From NCBI RefSeq assembly GCF_024362385.1, contig NZ_CP101466.1:4092001-4156000 (forward strand): DNA of 64,000 nt, given 5' to 3'. A program made the position numbers and the translations under genes. Source of the DNA: Arthrobacter sp. DNA4 (lineage in GTDB: Bacteria > Actinomycetota > Actinomycetes > Actinomycetales > Micrococcaceae). This document shows positions 20,657 to 30,668 of this stretch, one piece after another. How positions within the stretch are numbered: position 1 is the stretch's first letter; each line of letters opens with the position of its first letter. Below the pieces are notes generated by a model, which saw only the letters and a program-made list of their open reading frames with translations, had not been told where the DNA came from and did not search any database.

Positions 20657-21057
20657 TTGGTCGCTCCTTCCGGGGCGGTGGTGCTGAGGATGCTCGTGGT
20701 GGAGGTGCTGGGTGCGGCACTTCCCGTGGTGGTGCTGTCAGGGCCGGTGCTGGCGGTCCCGGTTTCGGGTGCGCCGTCCGGGGAGCGGTCGGGCCGCTTC
20801 GCCCCCATCGGGTAGACAGCCTTGATGTCGTAGCTCACGGTGTCGCGGAGCATGTTGAACCACTGGCGGCAGCCGGTGCTGTGGACCCAGCGCTCGGCGA
20901 AGATGCCTTTGGGGTTCTCGCGGTAGAAGAGGTAGCGGGACCACTCCGTGTCGCTCAGCTCGTTGGGGTTCTCGGGGTACGGGACGTGGGCCTGTCCCCC
21001 GTAGTGGAATTCGGTTTCGTCCCGCGGGCCGCAGTTGGGGCATGGGATCAGCAGCAT
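20653..21057 (-). CDS. soxD: Sarcosine oxidase delta subunit with unusual Ser/Thr-rich tail
   Basis: 134 residues. The first ~88 residues are SoxD: Cys6 and Cys9 in CPNCGPRDE and His59 and Cys63 in HSTGCRQWF fall at the positions known to bind the structural zinc. The remaining ~45 residues are a low-complexity Ser/Thr/Ala/Pro tail ([19 protein letters not shown]), which typical SoxD proteins of about 100 residues lack or have shorter. The tail is probably disordered. The gene follows soxB after 29 bases and overlaps soxA by 4 bases. Confidence 0.9.
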   Translation of the reverse strand: MLLIPCPNCGPRDETEFHYGGQAHVPYPENPNELSDTEWSRYLFYRENPKGIFAERWVHSTGCRQWFNMLRDTVSYDIKAVYPMGAKRPDRSPDGAPETGTASTGPDSTTTGSAAPSTSTTSILSTTAPEGATK

Positions 21058-21086
21058 GTGCGTTAGTCCTTTTCTGGTGGCGGCGG

Positions 21087-22303
21087 CTAGTGGGCCACGG
21101 CGGCGGCGCCGTGTTCGTCGATGAGGGCGCCGGTTTCGAAGCGTTCCAGCGAGAACGGCGCGTTCAGCTTGTGCGGGGCGCCCGTGGCGATGGTGTGCGC
21201 GAAGGTCATGCCTGCGGCGGGGGTGCCCTTGAATCCGCCGGTTCCCCAGCCGCAGTTCACGAACATGTTCTCCACCGGAGTGGTGCCCACGATCGGCGAG
21301 GCGTCCAGGGTCGTGTCCACGATGCCGCCCCAGGTCCGGAGCACGTGAGCCCTGGCGAAGATGGGGAAGAGTTCGACGGCGGCCGCCATCTGCTGCTCGA
21401 TCACGTGGAAGGAGCCGCGCTGGCCGTAGCCGTTGTAGGAGTCCACGCCGGCGCCCATGACCAGTTCGCCCTTGTGCGCCTGGGAGACGTAGACGTGCAC
21501 GTGGTTGGACATGACCACCGTGGGGTGGACGGGCTCGTGCAGTTCGGAGACCAGGGCCTGCAGCGGGTGGGACTGGATGGGGAGCTGGAAGCCCGCCATT
21601 TCAGCCAGGACCGAGCTGTGGCCTGCGGCGCAGAGGCCCACCTTTTCGGTGTTGATGGTGCCGCGGTTGGTCTTGACGCCCACCACGCGGTCGCCGTCCT
21701 TGAGGAAGCCGGTCACCTCGCAGTTCTGGATGATGTCCACGCCCATTTCGTCGCACTTGCGGGCGAAGGCCCACGCCACGTGGTCGTGCTTGGCGATGCC
21801 GGCGCGGGGCTGGTAGGTGGCGCCCATCACGGGGTAGCGGATGTTGTCGCGGATGTTCAGGATGGGGCAGAGTTCCTTGACCTGCTGCGGGTCAAGCCAT
21901 TCGGCGTCCACGCCGTTGAGCTTGTTGGCACCCACGCGGCGCATGCTTTCGCGCACGTCGCCCAGGGTGTGGGCCAGGTTCATCACGCCGCGCTGGCTGA
22001 AAAGGAAGTCGTACTCGAGTTCCTCGGGCAGGATTTCCCAGAGCTTGAGGGCGTGCTCGTAGATGGCCGCGCTCTCATCCCAGAGGTAGTTGGAGCGGAT
22101 GATGGTGGTGTTGCGGGCCATGTTGCCACCGGCGAGCCAGCCCTTTTCCAGGACGGCGATGTTGGTCATCCCGTGGTTCTTGGCCAGGAAGTAGGCGGTG
22201 GCCAGGCCGTGCCCGCCGCCGCCGACGATCACGGCGTCGTAGGAGGACTTGGGTTCCGGGTTCCGCCAGAGGAAGTCCGGGTGCTCCGGAAGGTGCTGGG
22301 TGC

Positions 22304-22307
<4 letters not shown>
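21087..22307 (-). CDS. soxB: Heterotetrameric sarcosine oxidase, beta subunit
   Basis: 406 residues. SoxB holds the non-covalent FAD that oxidises sarcosine and a covalent FMN that passes electrons to oxygen. The FAD-binding motif [20 protein letters not shown] is at residues 25-44. His174 or His176 ([11 protein letters not shown]) sits where the covalent-FMN histidine of characterised SoxB lies (about 172-175); which one is inferred. The C-terminal [15 protein letters not shown] and [16 protein letters not shown] are typical. It overlaps glyA by 4 bases and starts the sox part of the operon. Confidence 0.95.
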
Positions 22308-23644
<1,337 letters not shown>

Positions 23645-23669
23645 TGTTCTCCTTATGAACCCTTGGAAG

Positions 23670-23699
23670 TTACTGACCTATAACTGATCTGTAACTGAT
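23670..23699. repeat. Three 11-bp-spaced direct repeats upstream of the sarcosine operon
   Basis: TTACTGAC (23670-23677), TAACTGAT (23681-23688) and TAACTGAT (23692-23699) are spaced 11 bases apart, in the region between divergent glyA and the GntR gene. One-turn spacing puts all copies on the same face of the helix. They are candidate binding sites for the adjacent GntR regulator or another activator. Function is inferred. Confidence 0.55.
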
Positions 23700-23769
23700 A
23701 TATTAGAACTGTCGTAATAGTATGTTCCAGATCACTTGGACGTCAATAGCACTCCTGGGAAGGCTCGAA

Positions 23770-24438
23770 ATGAGCGTCACATTAGAGAACCACCTGGCCG
23801 GCGACGGGGACCTCTCACTCTCCGAACAGGCCTACCGGCACCTGCGGGACCGGCTCATCATGCTGGACATCCGGCCGGGCGAGGCGATCAACGACGGCAA
23901 GCTGGCCGCCGAGCTCGGGATCGGCCGGACGCCGGTCCGGGAAGCCCTCAAGCGGCTGGAAAGTGACCACCTGGTGGTGTCCTATCCCCGGCGCGGAACC
24001 TTCGCCACCATCGTCGACATCACTGAACTGGCAGACGTCTCAGAGCTGCGCGAATCCCTGGAACCCTTGGCCGCACGCCGCGCCGCCAAGCTGGCAACGC
24101 CCGCGCTGCGGGCGGAAATCCGGGAGACCGCGGCAGCGATTTCCACCATGGGCGATGACGATGATCCCTACGACCTCATGCGGTACGACATCAAGGTCCA
24201 CCGGCTGATCTACCGGGCCGCAGCCAACGCGCACCTCGAGGACGTCCTGATCCGCTACGACAACCTGGCCACGCGCATCTGGTGCATGGTGCTGGAAAAG
24301 GTACCGTCCGTTGCATCCCACATTGCCGAGCACGTTGAACTGCTGGAGGCAGTGGCCGACGGCGACGCGGACCGGGCCGGCAAGCTCGCCCTGGAGCACG
24401 TCACCAGTTTCGAGCAGGCCATCCGGAACGTGCTCTAG
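23770..24438 (+). CDS. GntR-family (FCD type) transcriptional regulator
   Basis: 222 residues from the ATG at 23770, which has GGAAGG just upstream; the longer reading starts at 23722 without a site. Winged helix-turn-helix at about 18-85 (SEQAYRHLRDRLIMLDIRPGEAINDGKLAAELGIGRTPVREALKRLE pattern) and an all-helical FCD ligand domain at about 95-215 with conserved Asp/His positions (YDIKVHRLIYRAA). It is divergent from glyA-soxBDAG-sdaA-purU, and the space between them holds three 11-base direct repeats. It is therefore the likely regulator of that operon; control of the convergent tartrate dehydrogenase gene is less likely. Confidence 0.85.
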   Translation: MSVTLENHLAGDGDLSLSEQAYRHLRDRLIMLDIRPGEAINDGKLAAELGIGRTPVREALKRLESDHLVVSYPRRGTFATIVDITELADVSELRESLEPLAARRAAKLATPALRAEIRETAAAISTMGDDDDPYDLMRYDIKVHRLIYRAAANAHLEDVLIRYDNLATRIWCMVLEKVPSVASHIAEHVELLEAVADGDADRAGKLALEHVTSFEQAIRNVL

Positions 24439-24457
24439 CCGTCGTGTCCAGGAGCGG

Positions 24458-25510
24458 CTAGCGCAGCCGGGCCCGCACCTCCTGCGCGAATTCCAGCGTG
24501 GTGGCCGAACCGCCCAGGTCCGGTGTGGCGATGCCGCCTGCCAGCGCTGATTCGAAAGCACCGGTAAGGGACTGGGCGGCCGCCGCCTCGCCCAAATGGT
24601 CCAGCATCATGGCCGCAGCCCAGAGGGCGCCGACGGGGTTGGCGATGCCCTTGCCGGCGATGTCCGGGGCGGAACCGTGGACGGGCTCGAACATCGACGG
24701 GTGCCGGCGCTCGGGGTTCAGGTTTGCACTCGGGGCGATGCCGATGGAACCGGCCACTCCGGCCACGAGGTCGGACAGGATATCTCCGAACAGGTTGGAT
24801 GCGACGATGGTCCGGACGCTGGTGGGCTTCATGACCAGCCGGGCCGCGAGCGCATCGATGAGCACCTTGTCCACCGTGACGCCGGGGAACTGTTCCACCG
24901 TCCGGGCCACCACTTCGTCCCAGAACGGCATGGTGTGGATGATGCCGTTGGATTTGGTGGCCGAGACCAGGATGCCGCCGCGTTTCGTTGCGGCCTCTGC
25001 CGCGTAGCGGGCCACCCTGCTGATGCCGGCTTTGGTGAAGACGCTCTCCTGGACGGCGAATTCAGCGTCCGTCCCCGCACCGAAGCGGCCGCCGATCTGC
25101 GAGTACTCGCCTTCAACGTTTTCCCGGACCACCACGATGTCCAGGTCCTCGAGGCCCGGCATCGCTCCCTTGACCCCGGGCAGCAGCTTCATGGGGCGAA
25201 GGTTGACGTACTGGTCGAACTCCCGGCGGATGGGAATCAGCAGTCCCCACAACGTCACGTCGTCGGGGACGTCGGGGGTGCCCACCGCTCCCAAGTAGAT
25301 CCCGTCGCCGCTGCCGAGCTGCTCGATGCCGTCAACGGGCATCATCCGGCCGGTTTTGACGTAGAGGTCGCTGTTCCAGTCACGGACACGCCAGTTGACG
25401 GCGAAGCCATGCAGCCCGGCCACAGCATCCACGCACCCCATGGCCACCTCGGTGACGTCCACGCCGATGCCATCACCGGGAATCGAATCGATGGTGTAGG
25501 TACGGGTCAT
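24458..25510 (-). CDS. Tartrate/D-malate dehydrogenase (isopropylmalate dehydrogenase family)
   Basis: 350 residues from the ATG at 25510. A member of the metal- and NAD-dependent beta-decarboxylating dehydrogenases: N-terminal SIPGDGIGVDVTEVAMG, VVRENVEGEYSQIGGRFG around 138-155, the catalytic Lys/Asp region ISRVARYAAEAATKRGG and ASNLFGDILSDLVAGVAGSIG near 245-265. The sequence order is that of tartrate dehydrogenase/D-malate dehydrogenase (TtuC/DmlA) rather than LeuB. It oxidises tartrate or D-malate to oxaloacetate/pyruvate. It converges with the GntR gene across 19 bases. Confidence 0.88.
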   Translation of the reverse strand: MTRTYTIDSIPGDGIGVDVTEVAMGCVDAVAGLHGFAVNWRVRDWNSDLYVKTGRMMPVDGIEQLGSGDGIYLGAVGTPDVPDDVTLWGLLIPIRREFDQYVNLRPMKLLPGVKGAMPGLEDLDIVVVRENVEGEYSQIGGRFGAGTDAEFAVQESVFTKAGISRVARYAAEAATKRGGILVSATKSNGIIHTMPFWDEVVARTVEQFPGVTVDKVLIDALAARLVMKPTSVRTIVASNLFGDILSDLVAGVAGSIGIAPSANLNPERRHPSMFEPVHGSAPDIAGKGIANPVGALWAAAMMLDHLGEAAAAQSLTGAFESALAGGIATPDLGGSATTLEFAQEVRARLR

Positions 25511-25719
25511 GGCTGTCCAATCATTCGTTGGTTGCTGCGGTGCGTAAAGCTTAAAGATAGTGGTTGGGTTCCGGGAGGAACCGCACCCGACCATCGGCCT
25601 CCCCACTCCGGGGAAGCAACGGGTGCGCCGCCGTCGAACGCCCCGGGCATGTGACGTGGAATACTTCCGTACAAGCGCGCCGGACGTTCCGGCGGGATGT
25701 TCTGAAGGGGCAGGTGGCC

Positions 25720-27633
25720 ATGCAGGAATTCGTCAACGAGGACGAAGAGGCCCGGCGGCATGTCCTGGCCGTGCTGGCGGCTGAGCGCAGCCGGGGGCTG
25801 CGCCCCGACCCTGATTTCGACCGGCGCCTCGACGGGCACTTTCCCACCCTCCGCAGCCTCTTCCATTCCCTTTACGGTGACCGGACGGACTGGCTGGAGC
25901 AGCTCTCCGCGCTGGTGGTGCAGAGCGCGGCTTCCTGGCAGGAACGCCCGCAGGAGCTGAAGGCCCTGGACGCCGAACGGGAGGCGGACCCGGACTGGTT
26001 CCAGTCCAACCGGATGCTGGGCGGCGTCTGCTACGTGGACCGCTACGCCGAAAGCCTCGAAGGGGTCCGCGCCCGCATCCCGTACTTCAAGGAACTGGGC
26101 CTCACCTACCTGCACCTCATGCCGCTGTTCCTGGCGCCGGAACCACACTCAGATGGCGGGTATGCGGTCTCAAGCTATCGTCAGGTCAACCCACAGCTGG
26201 GCACCATGGAGCAACTGCGCTCCCTGGCAGCGGAACTGAGGGACAACGGCATCAGCCTGGTGGTGGACTTCATCTTCAACCACACCTCGGACGAGCACGA
26301 GTGGGCCCGGAAGGCAGCCGCCGGGGACCCGGACTACAGCGACTACTACTGGATCTTCCCGGACCGGACGCTGCCGGACGCCTTCGAGGCGGACGTGCGG
26401 GAGATCTTCCCCGAGAACCATCCCGGGTCCTTCATCCAGATGGCGGACGGCCGGTGGGTCTGGGCCACGTTCCACACCTACCAATGGGACCTGAACTACT
26501 CCAATCCCGAGGTCTTCCGGGCCATGGCGGGCGAAATGCTGTTCCTGGCCAACCAGGGGGTGGACATCCTGCGCATGGACGCGGTGGCGTTCATCTGGAA
26601 GCAGTTGGGCACCCCCTGCGAGAACCTGCCGCAGGCGCACACACTGCTCCGGGCGTTCAACGCGGTGTGCCGGCTGGCGGCGCCGGCGCTGCTGTTCAAA
26701 TCCGAGGCCATCGTGCACCCGGACGAGGTAGCGCTCTATATCGACCGCAGGGAATGCCAGCTTTCCTACAACCCGCTGCAGATGGCACTCATCTGGGAAT
26801 CTCTGGCCACCAGGGATGTCTCGCTCCTGGCCCAGGCACTGCACCGGCGGCACAACATCCCGGACGGCACGGCGTGGGTGAACTACGTCCGCAGCCATGA
26901 CGATATCGGCTGGACGTTCGCCGACGAGGACGCCGGCGAACTGGGCATCAACGGCCTTGACCACCGCCGCTTCCTGAACTCCTTCTACGTCAACCGTTTC
27001 CCGGGCAGCTTTGCCCGCGGCGTCCCGTTCCAGGACAACCCCAAGACCGGCGACTGCAGGATTTCAGGAACGACGGCGTCCCTGTGCGGCATGGAGGTGG
27101 ACCCGGCTGAGGCGGTGGAACGGATCCTCCTGGCCCATTCGGTGCCGTTCAGCACCGGCGGCGTCCCGCTGCTGTACCTGGGCGACGAGGTGGGGCAGGT
27201 CAACGACTATGGGTACGCGTCCGAGCCCGGCCACGAGGAGGACAGCCGCTGGGTGCACCGGCCGCATTTCCCCGCGGAGCAGTACGCCCGCCGCCTGGAC
27301 CCGGCCACGCCGGAAGGAGCCGTGTACGCCGGGCTGAAGCGGATGATTGAGGTCCGGACCAGCACCCCCGAACTGGCGGGGACCACGCTGATTGATTTCG
27401 GCACCAACAACCGCGCAGTGCTCGGCTACCAGCGGCCGGGCTCGACGGAGGACGGTCCCACCATCCTGGCCCTGGCAAACTTCAGCGACTCCGCCCAGAC
27501 CCTCCCGGCGGAAACGTTCGGCGGATTCTCCCCTGCCGCCGTCGACCTTCTCTCCGAAGCAGCAATGCAGCTGGACGACGGCGTCACCCTCCTCCCCCGG
27601 CAATACCTCTGGCTGCGCGTCACGCCGCAGTAA
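25720..27633 (+). CDS. ams: Amylosucrase
   Basis: 637 residues, GH13 family. It transfers the glucosyl unit of sucrose to build alpha-1,4-glucan and releases fructose. Key residues keep the Neisseria polysaccharea order shifted by one: nucleophile Asp287 in DILRMDAVAFIW and acid/base Glu329 in FKSEAIVHPD; RSHDDIGW holds the transition-state Asp. The segment ECQLSYNPLQMALIW is typical of amylosucrase rather than sucrose phosphorylase or alpha-amylase. No signal peptide. I start at the ATG at 25720 with AAGGGG upstream. It stands before pheA, to which it seems functionally unrelated. Confidence 0.92.
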   Translation: MQEFVNEDEEARRHVLAVLAAERSRGLRPDPDFDRRLDGHFPTLRSLFHSLYGDRTDWLEQLSALVVQSAASWQERPQELKALDAEREADPDWFQSNRMLGGVCYVDRYAESLEGVRARIPYFKELGLTYLHLMPLFLAPEPHSDGGYAVSSYRQVNPQLGTMEQLRSLAAELRDNGISLVVDFIFNHTSDEHEWARKAAAGDPDYSDYYWIFPDRTLPDAFEADVREIFPENHPGSFIQMADGRWVWATFHTYQWDLNYSNPEVFRAMAGEMLFLANQGVDILRMDAVAFIWKQLGTPCENLPQAHTLLRAFNAVCRLAAPALLFKSEAIVHPDEVALYIDRRECQLSYNPLQMALIWESLATRDVSLLAQALHRRHNIPDGTAWVNYVRSHDDIGWTFADEDAGELGINGLDHRRFLNSFYVNRFPGSFARGVPFQDNPKTGDCRISGTTASLCGMEVDPAEAVERILLAHSVPFSTGGVPLLYLGDEVGQVNDYGYASEPGHEEDSRWVHRPHFPAEQYARRLDPATPEGAVYAGLKRMIEVRTSTPELAGTTLIDFGTNNRAVLGYQRPGSTEDGPTILALANFSDSAQTLPAETFGGFSPAAVDLLSEAAMQLDDGVTLLPRQYLWLRVTPQ

Positions 27634-27684
27634 CCGGGGGCCTGAGATTGGGACCTGGCACCGGGGCGTGAAACCATACGGATC

Positions 27685-28539
27685 ATGGCCTCCAAGATTG
27701 CGTACCAGGGTGAGCCCGGCGCCAACTCCAATATCGCGTGTCAGCAGATGTTCCCGGACATGGAAAGCGTGCCGTGCGCCAGTTTCGAGGATGCCTTTGA
27801 GCTGGTGACCAGCGGCGAGGCGGAGCTGGCCATGATCCCCATCGAGAACTCGATCGCCGGCCGGGTGGCGGACATCCACATCCTGCTGCCGCAGTCCAAC
27901 CTGCAGATCGTGGGCGAGTACTTCCTGCCCATCCATTTCGACCTGCTGGGCATCCCGGGCAGCACCATTGAAGGCGCCACGGAGGTCCACAGCCACATCC
28001 ACGCGCTGGGCCAGTGCCGGAAGCTGATCCGCGAGCACGGCCTCAAGCCCGTCATCGCCGGCGACACCGCAGGCTCGGCCAGGGAGGTGGCGGAATGGAA
28101 CGATCCCCGCAAGCTCTCCCTCGCTCCCCCGCTGGCCGCCGACATCTACGGCCTGAAGGTCCTGGCCTCCCGGGTGGAGGACGACCCCTCCAACACCACC
28201 CGCTTCGTGGTCCTGGCGCGCGAAAAGGCACTGCCGGCCCGGGACGAACTTCCCGGACCGGCAGTCACCAGCTTTGTGTTCCGCGTGCGCAACGTCCCGT
28301 CCGCCCTGTACAAGGCACTGGGCGGCTTCGCCACCAACGGCGTGAACATGACCCGGCTGGAAAGCTACATGGTGGGCAACGAGTTTGCCGCCACCATGTT
28401 CATGGCTGACGTCGAAGGCCACCCCGAGGACCTGCCGCTGAAGCTGGCCCTCGAGGAACTGGACTTCTTCACCACCGAGGTGCGGATCCTCGGCGTGTAC
28501 GCCGCGGCCGACTACCGGCTCGCCGCCGCCACGGCCTGA
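27685..28539 (+). CDS. pheA: Prephenate dehydratase
   Basis: 284 residues, monofunctional. It converts prephenate to phenylpyruvate for phenylalanine synthesis. The catalytic prephenate dehydratase domain covers about 1-180 (IAYQGEPGANSN, ELAMIPIENSIAGRVADIH, and NTTRFVVLARE with the catalytic Thr-Arg-Phe). The regulatory ACT domain covers about 190-280 (TSFVFRVRNVPSALYKALGGFATNGVNMTRLES pattern, the site that binds phenylalanine). It has no chorismate mutase domain. Its 3' end overlaps the convergent monooxygenase gene by 28 bases, and its stop codon lies in the first unit of a 24-base tandem duplication. Confidence 0.95.
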   Translation: MASKIAYQGEPGANSNIACQQMFPDMESVPCASFEDAFELVTSGEAELAMIPIENSIAGRVADIHILLPQSNLQIVGEYFLPIHFDLLGIPGSTIEGATEVHSHIHALGQCRKLIREHGLKPVIAGDTAGSAREVAEWNDPRKLSLAPPLAADIYGLKVLASRVEDDPSNTTRFVVLAREKALPARDELPGPAVTSFVFRVRNVPSALYKALGGFATNGVNMTRLESYMVGNEFAATMFMADVEGHPEDLPLKLALEELDFFTTEVRILGVYAAADYRLAAATA

Positions 28540-30458
28540 CGCGGTGCCGCGGGGGCGGCCTGACGCGGTGCCGCGGGGGCGGCCTTCAGCAGCGGCGTGA
28601 AGAACGCGCCCAGCTCCGCGGTTGCCGTCAGCGGCAGGACATTGGCCACGTACTGGTCCGGGCGGACCACCACCACCACGCCGCTGCGGTCCAGGCCGCG
28701 GAGGTCGAAAATGTCCGCCTTGGGATCCGTCGCGTACACCTTCTCGTAGTCGGTCAGCTTGAACGGGCCCACCAGCGGCTTGAAGACGGCGGGAACCGCA
28801 TTGATGTCGACGGCGGTGTGCGGCTGCTGGTAGATGACCTTCAGGTCGAACCACGCGTCCGGGTCGGCGCCGGCAGGGGTGGCGGCCAGCGGGGACTCCG
28901 GCGAGTTCGCGAACCACTCGGCGAGCATGTCCGTTGCCGAGTTGGTGCCCGGCAGGGCGGAGTCGGCGAAGACGTAGATCCGCCAGCGGCCGTCGGCGGT
29001 GGCGTGGTGGCCAAGATGGAGGGGGTTGGTGTCCCCCACCCGGACCACGGGTGCGGACTTGAAGCGCTTGCCCACCGGGAACCCGGTGGCCAGGTCCTGG
29101 TGGTCGGTGCTGCCAACGATCAGGGACGGCGTGTACTGCGTCATGAAGCCGGCAGGGAATTCGGCGGTCTGCACGTAGAAGTCTTCAAGGTCGGAGGGGT
29201 GTTCGAACTCCTCCGGCTTCTTGGCCATCATGGTGGACCATTCCTTGTCGAAGTCGATCAGGTTCTTCGCCACTACCTGGCGCTCCTCGGAGTAGGTGCT
29301 CAGCAGGCTCTCCGGGCTGCGGCCCTCCAGGACATGCCCCAGCTTCCAGGCGATGTTGAACCCGTCCTGCATGGAGACGTTCATGCCCTGGCCGTCCTTG
29401 GCGCTGTGGGTGTGGCAGGCGTCCCCGGTGATGAACACCCGCGGGGTGCGGGTGCCGCGCTCGGCCGGCAGGACGTCGTCGAACCTGTCCGTGAGCCGGT
29501 GGCCCACCTCGTAGACGCTGTGCCACGCGACGTTCCGGACGTCCAGCGTGTAGGGGTGCAGGATCGCGTTGGCCTTGGCGATGATCTCCTCGATGGTGGT
29601 GTTGCGGACCGAGTGCTGGCTGTTCGGGTCCACTTCGCCCAGGTCCACGTACATACGGAACAGGTGGCCGCCTTCGCGCGGGATCAGCAGGATGCTGCCC
29701 TCGGCGCCCTGGATGGCGCACTTGGTCCGGATGTCCGGGAAGTCGGTGACGGCCAGCGTGTCCATGACGCCCCAGGCGTGGTTCGCCTGGTCGCCGGCAA
29801 GGGTGCAGCCGATGGCCTGGCGCACCTTGCTGCGCGCGCCATCCGCGCCCACCACATACTTGGCGCGGACAATCCGCTCCTGGCCTTCGTTGGGTCCGGC
29901 GGTGTGGCGGAGGGTCACCGTGACGGGGTAGTCGCCCTCACCGGTTACCGTCAGGCCCTCGAAGTCGTAGCCGTAGTCAGGCTTGAGGCGGGTGGGCGAG
30001 TTCGCGGCAAATTCCGCGAAATAATCCAGCACGCGGGCCTGGTTGACGATCAGGTGCGGGAACTCGCTGATGCCCATCTCGTCATCCACGGCCCGGGCAG
30101 TCCGGATGATGTTCGCGTGGTTGGCCGGATCCGGCTTCCAGAATGCCATTTCGGTGATGCGGTACGCCTCGGCGATGATCCGCTCCGCGAAACCGAAAGC
30201 CTGGAACGTCTCCACGCTGCGCGCCTGGATGCCGTCGGCCTGCCCGATGGCGAGCCTGCCGGGGCGGCGTTCGATGATGCGGGTGGTCACGTTGGGGAAC
30301 ATGGACAGCTGGGCCGCGGCGAGCATGCCGGCAGGCCCGGTGCCCACGATGAGGACGTCCACTTCGTCGGGAAGTTCCTCGGGGCGGTTAAGGCCGACGC
30401 CTGCGGCCGGCTGGACACGCGGGTCACCGGATACGTATCCGTGGTGGTGGAACTGCAC
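28512..30458 (-). CDS. FAD-dependent aromatic monooxygenase (MobA / 3-hydroxybenzoate 4-hydroxylase type)
   Basis: 648 residues from a GTG with GAGGAAA upstream. Single-component flavin hydroxylase: GTGPAG dinucleotide motif at residues 39-44, DGARSKVRQAIG near 215, and FITGDACHTHSAKDGQGMN near 335-353. A C-terminal thioredoxin-like domain is of the phenol hydroxylase type (VVVRPDQYVANVLPL). Overall it is close to what I know of MobA. Beside a homoprotocatechuate cluster it probably hydroxylates 3- or 4-hydroxyphenylacetate to 3,4-dihydroxyphenylacetate in place of HpaBC; this is inference. The last residues are an eight-residue repeat AAPAAPRQ created by a DNA duplication. Confidence 0.88.
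   Translation of the reverse strand: MQFHHHGYVSGDPRVQPAAGVGLNRPEELPDEVDVLIVGTGPAGMLAAAQLSMFPNVTTRIIERRPGRLAIGQADGIQARSVETFQAFGFAERIIAEAYRITEMAFWKPDPANHANIIRTARAVDDEMGISEFPHLIVNQARVLDYFAEFAANSPTRLKPDYGYDFEGLTVTGEGDYPVTVTLRHTAGPNEGQERIVRAKYVVGADGARSKVRQAIGCTLAGDQANHAWGVMDTLAVTDFPDIRTKCAIQGAEGSILLIPREGGHLFRMYVDLGEVDPNSQHSVRNTTIEEIIAKANAILHPYTLDVRNVAWHSVYEVGHRLTDRFDDVLPAERGTRTPRVFITGDACHTHSAKDGQGMNVSMQDGFNIAWKLGHVLEGRSPESLLSTYSEERQVVAKNLIDFDKEWSTMMAKKPEEFEHPSDLEDFYVQTAEFPAGFMTQYTPSLIVGSTDHQDLATGFPVGKRFKSAPVVRVGDTNPLHLGHHATADGRWRIYVFADSALPGTNSATDMLAEWFANSPESPLAATPAGADPDAWFDLKVIYQQPHTAVDINAVPAVFKPLVGPFKLTDYEKVYATDPKADIFDLRGLDRSGVVVVVRPDQYVANVLPLTATAELGAFFTPLLKAAPAAPRQAAPAAPRQAVAAASR
28537..28584. 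repeat. 24-bp perfect tandem duplication at the overlapping 3' ends of pheA and the monooxygenase gene
   Basis: The unit TGACGCGGTGCCGCGGGGGC plus GGCC occurs twice in direct succession (28537-28560 and 28561-28584). It duplicates the pheA stop on one strand and adds eight residues to the monooxygenase C-terminus on the other strand without changing frame. The lack of divergence suggests a recent event. Confidence 0.9.
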
Positions 30459-30501
30459 GGGCTTTCCTCACTTCGTTGTGGATGACTATCGGGGCTAAAG
30501 C

Positions 30502-30520
30502 GTGTTCTATATCAGAACAC
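30502..30520. promoter_or_regulatory. Palindrome GTGTTCT-N5-AGAACAC, candidate operator of the monooxygenase gene
   Basis: A perfect 7-base inverted repeat with a 5-base spacer, 44 bases before the GTG of the MobA-like gene. It is AT-richer than its surroundings and in the shared divergent region of the hydroxyphenylacetate cluster. Which protein binds is unknown. Confidence 0.5.
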
Positions 30521-30524
30521 ACGA

Positions 30525-30537
30525 TTCGATAATCGAA
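30525..30537. promoter_or_regulatory. Palindrome TTCGATAATCGAA
   Basis: A perfect 13-base palindrome (6-base arms, 1-base centre) lying 4 bases from the previous inverted repeat, in the divergent region between the monooxygenase gene and the hpa operon. It may be a second site for the same or another regulator. Confidence 0.45.
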
Positions 30538-30626
30538 ACTGTAAATCTGGCTTCCACTGTACGCCCGATGTGATCCGGGCGACAAGTGCCCTCGGCCCGC
30601 TCGCCAAAAGCCCGGAAAACCAGGGG

Positions 30627-30668
30627 TTGACGGACCGCGCCGGATGGGTGATAGTGATCGTATACGAT
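30627..30668 (+). promoter_or_regulatory. hpa operon promoter with GntR-type operator ATCGTATACGAT
   Basis: TTGACG (30627-30632) and GATAGT (30650-30655) form -35 and -10 elements with a 17-base spacer. The 12-base palindrome ATCGTATACGAT at 30657-30668 sits at the expected transcription start. Its core GTATAC is the form often bound by FCD-type GntR regulators, and such a regulator is the second gene of the operon. Autoregulation is therefore likely but inferred. Confidence 0.6.

Noticed and set aside
17681..20815. 1044-residue open frame on the plus strand
   Set aside because: It lies fully antisense to soxA and soxD, whose motifs and operon overlaps are unambiguous. The translated protein is Gly/His/Val-rich without domains, typical of the mirror frame of high-GC genes.
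23645..23769. Glycine riboswitch before the glyA-sox operon
   Set aside because: The leader is too short and AT-rich, and none of the conserved glycine-aptamer segments can be seen.
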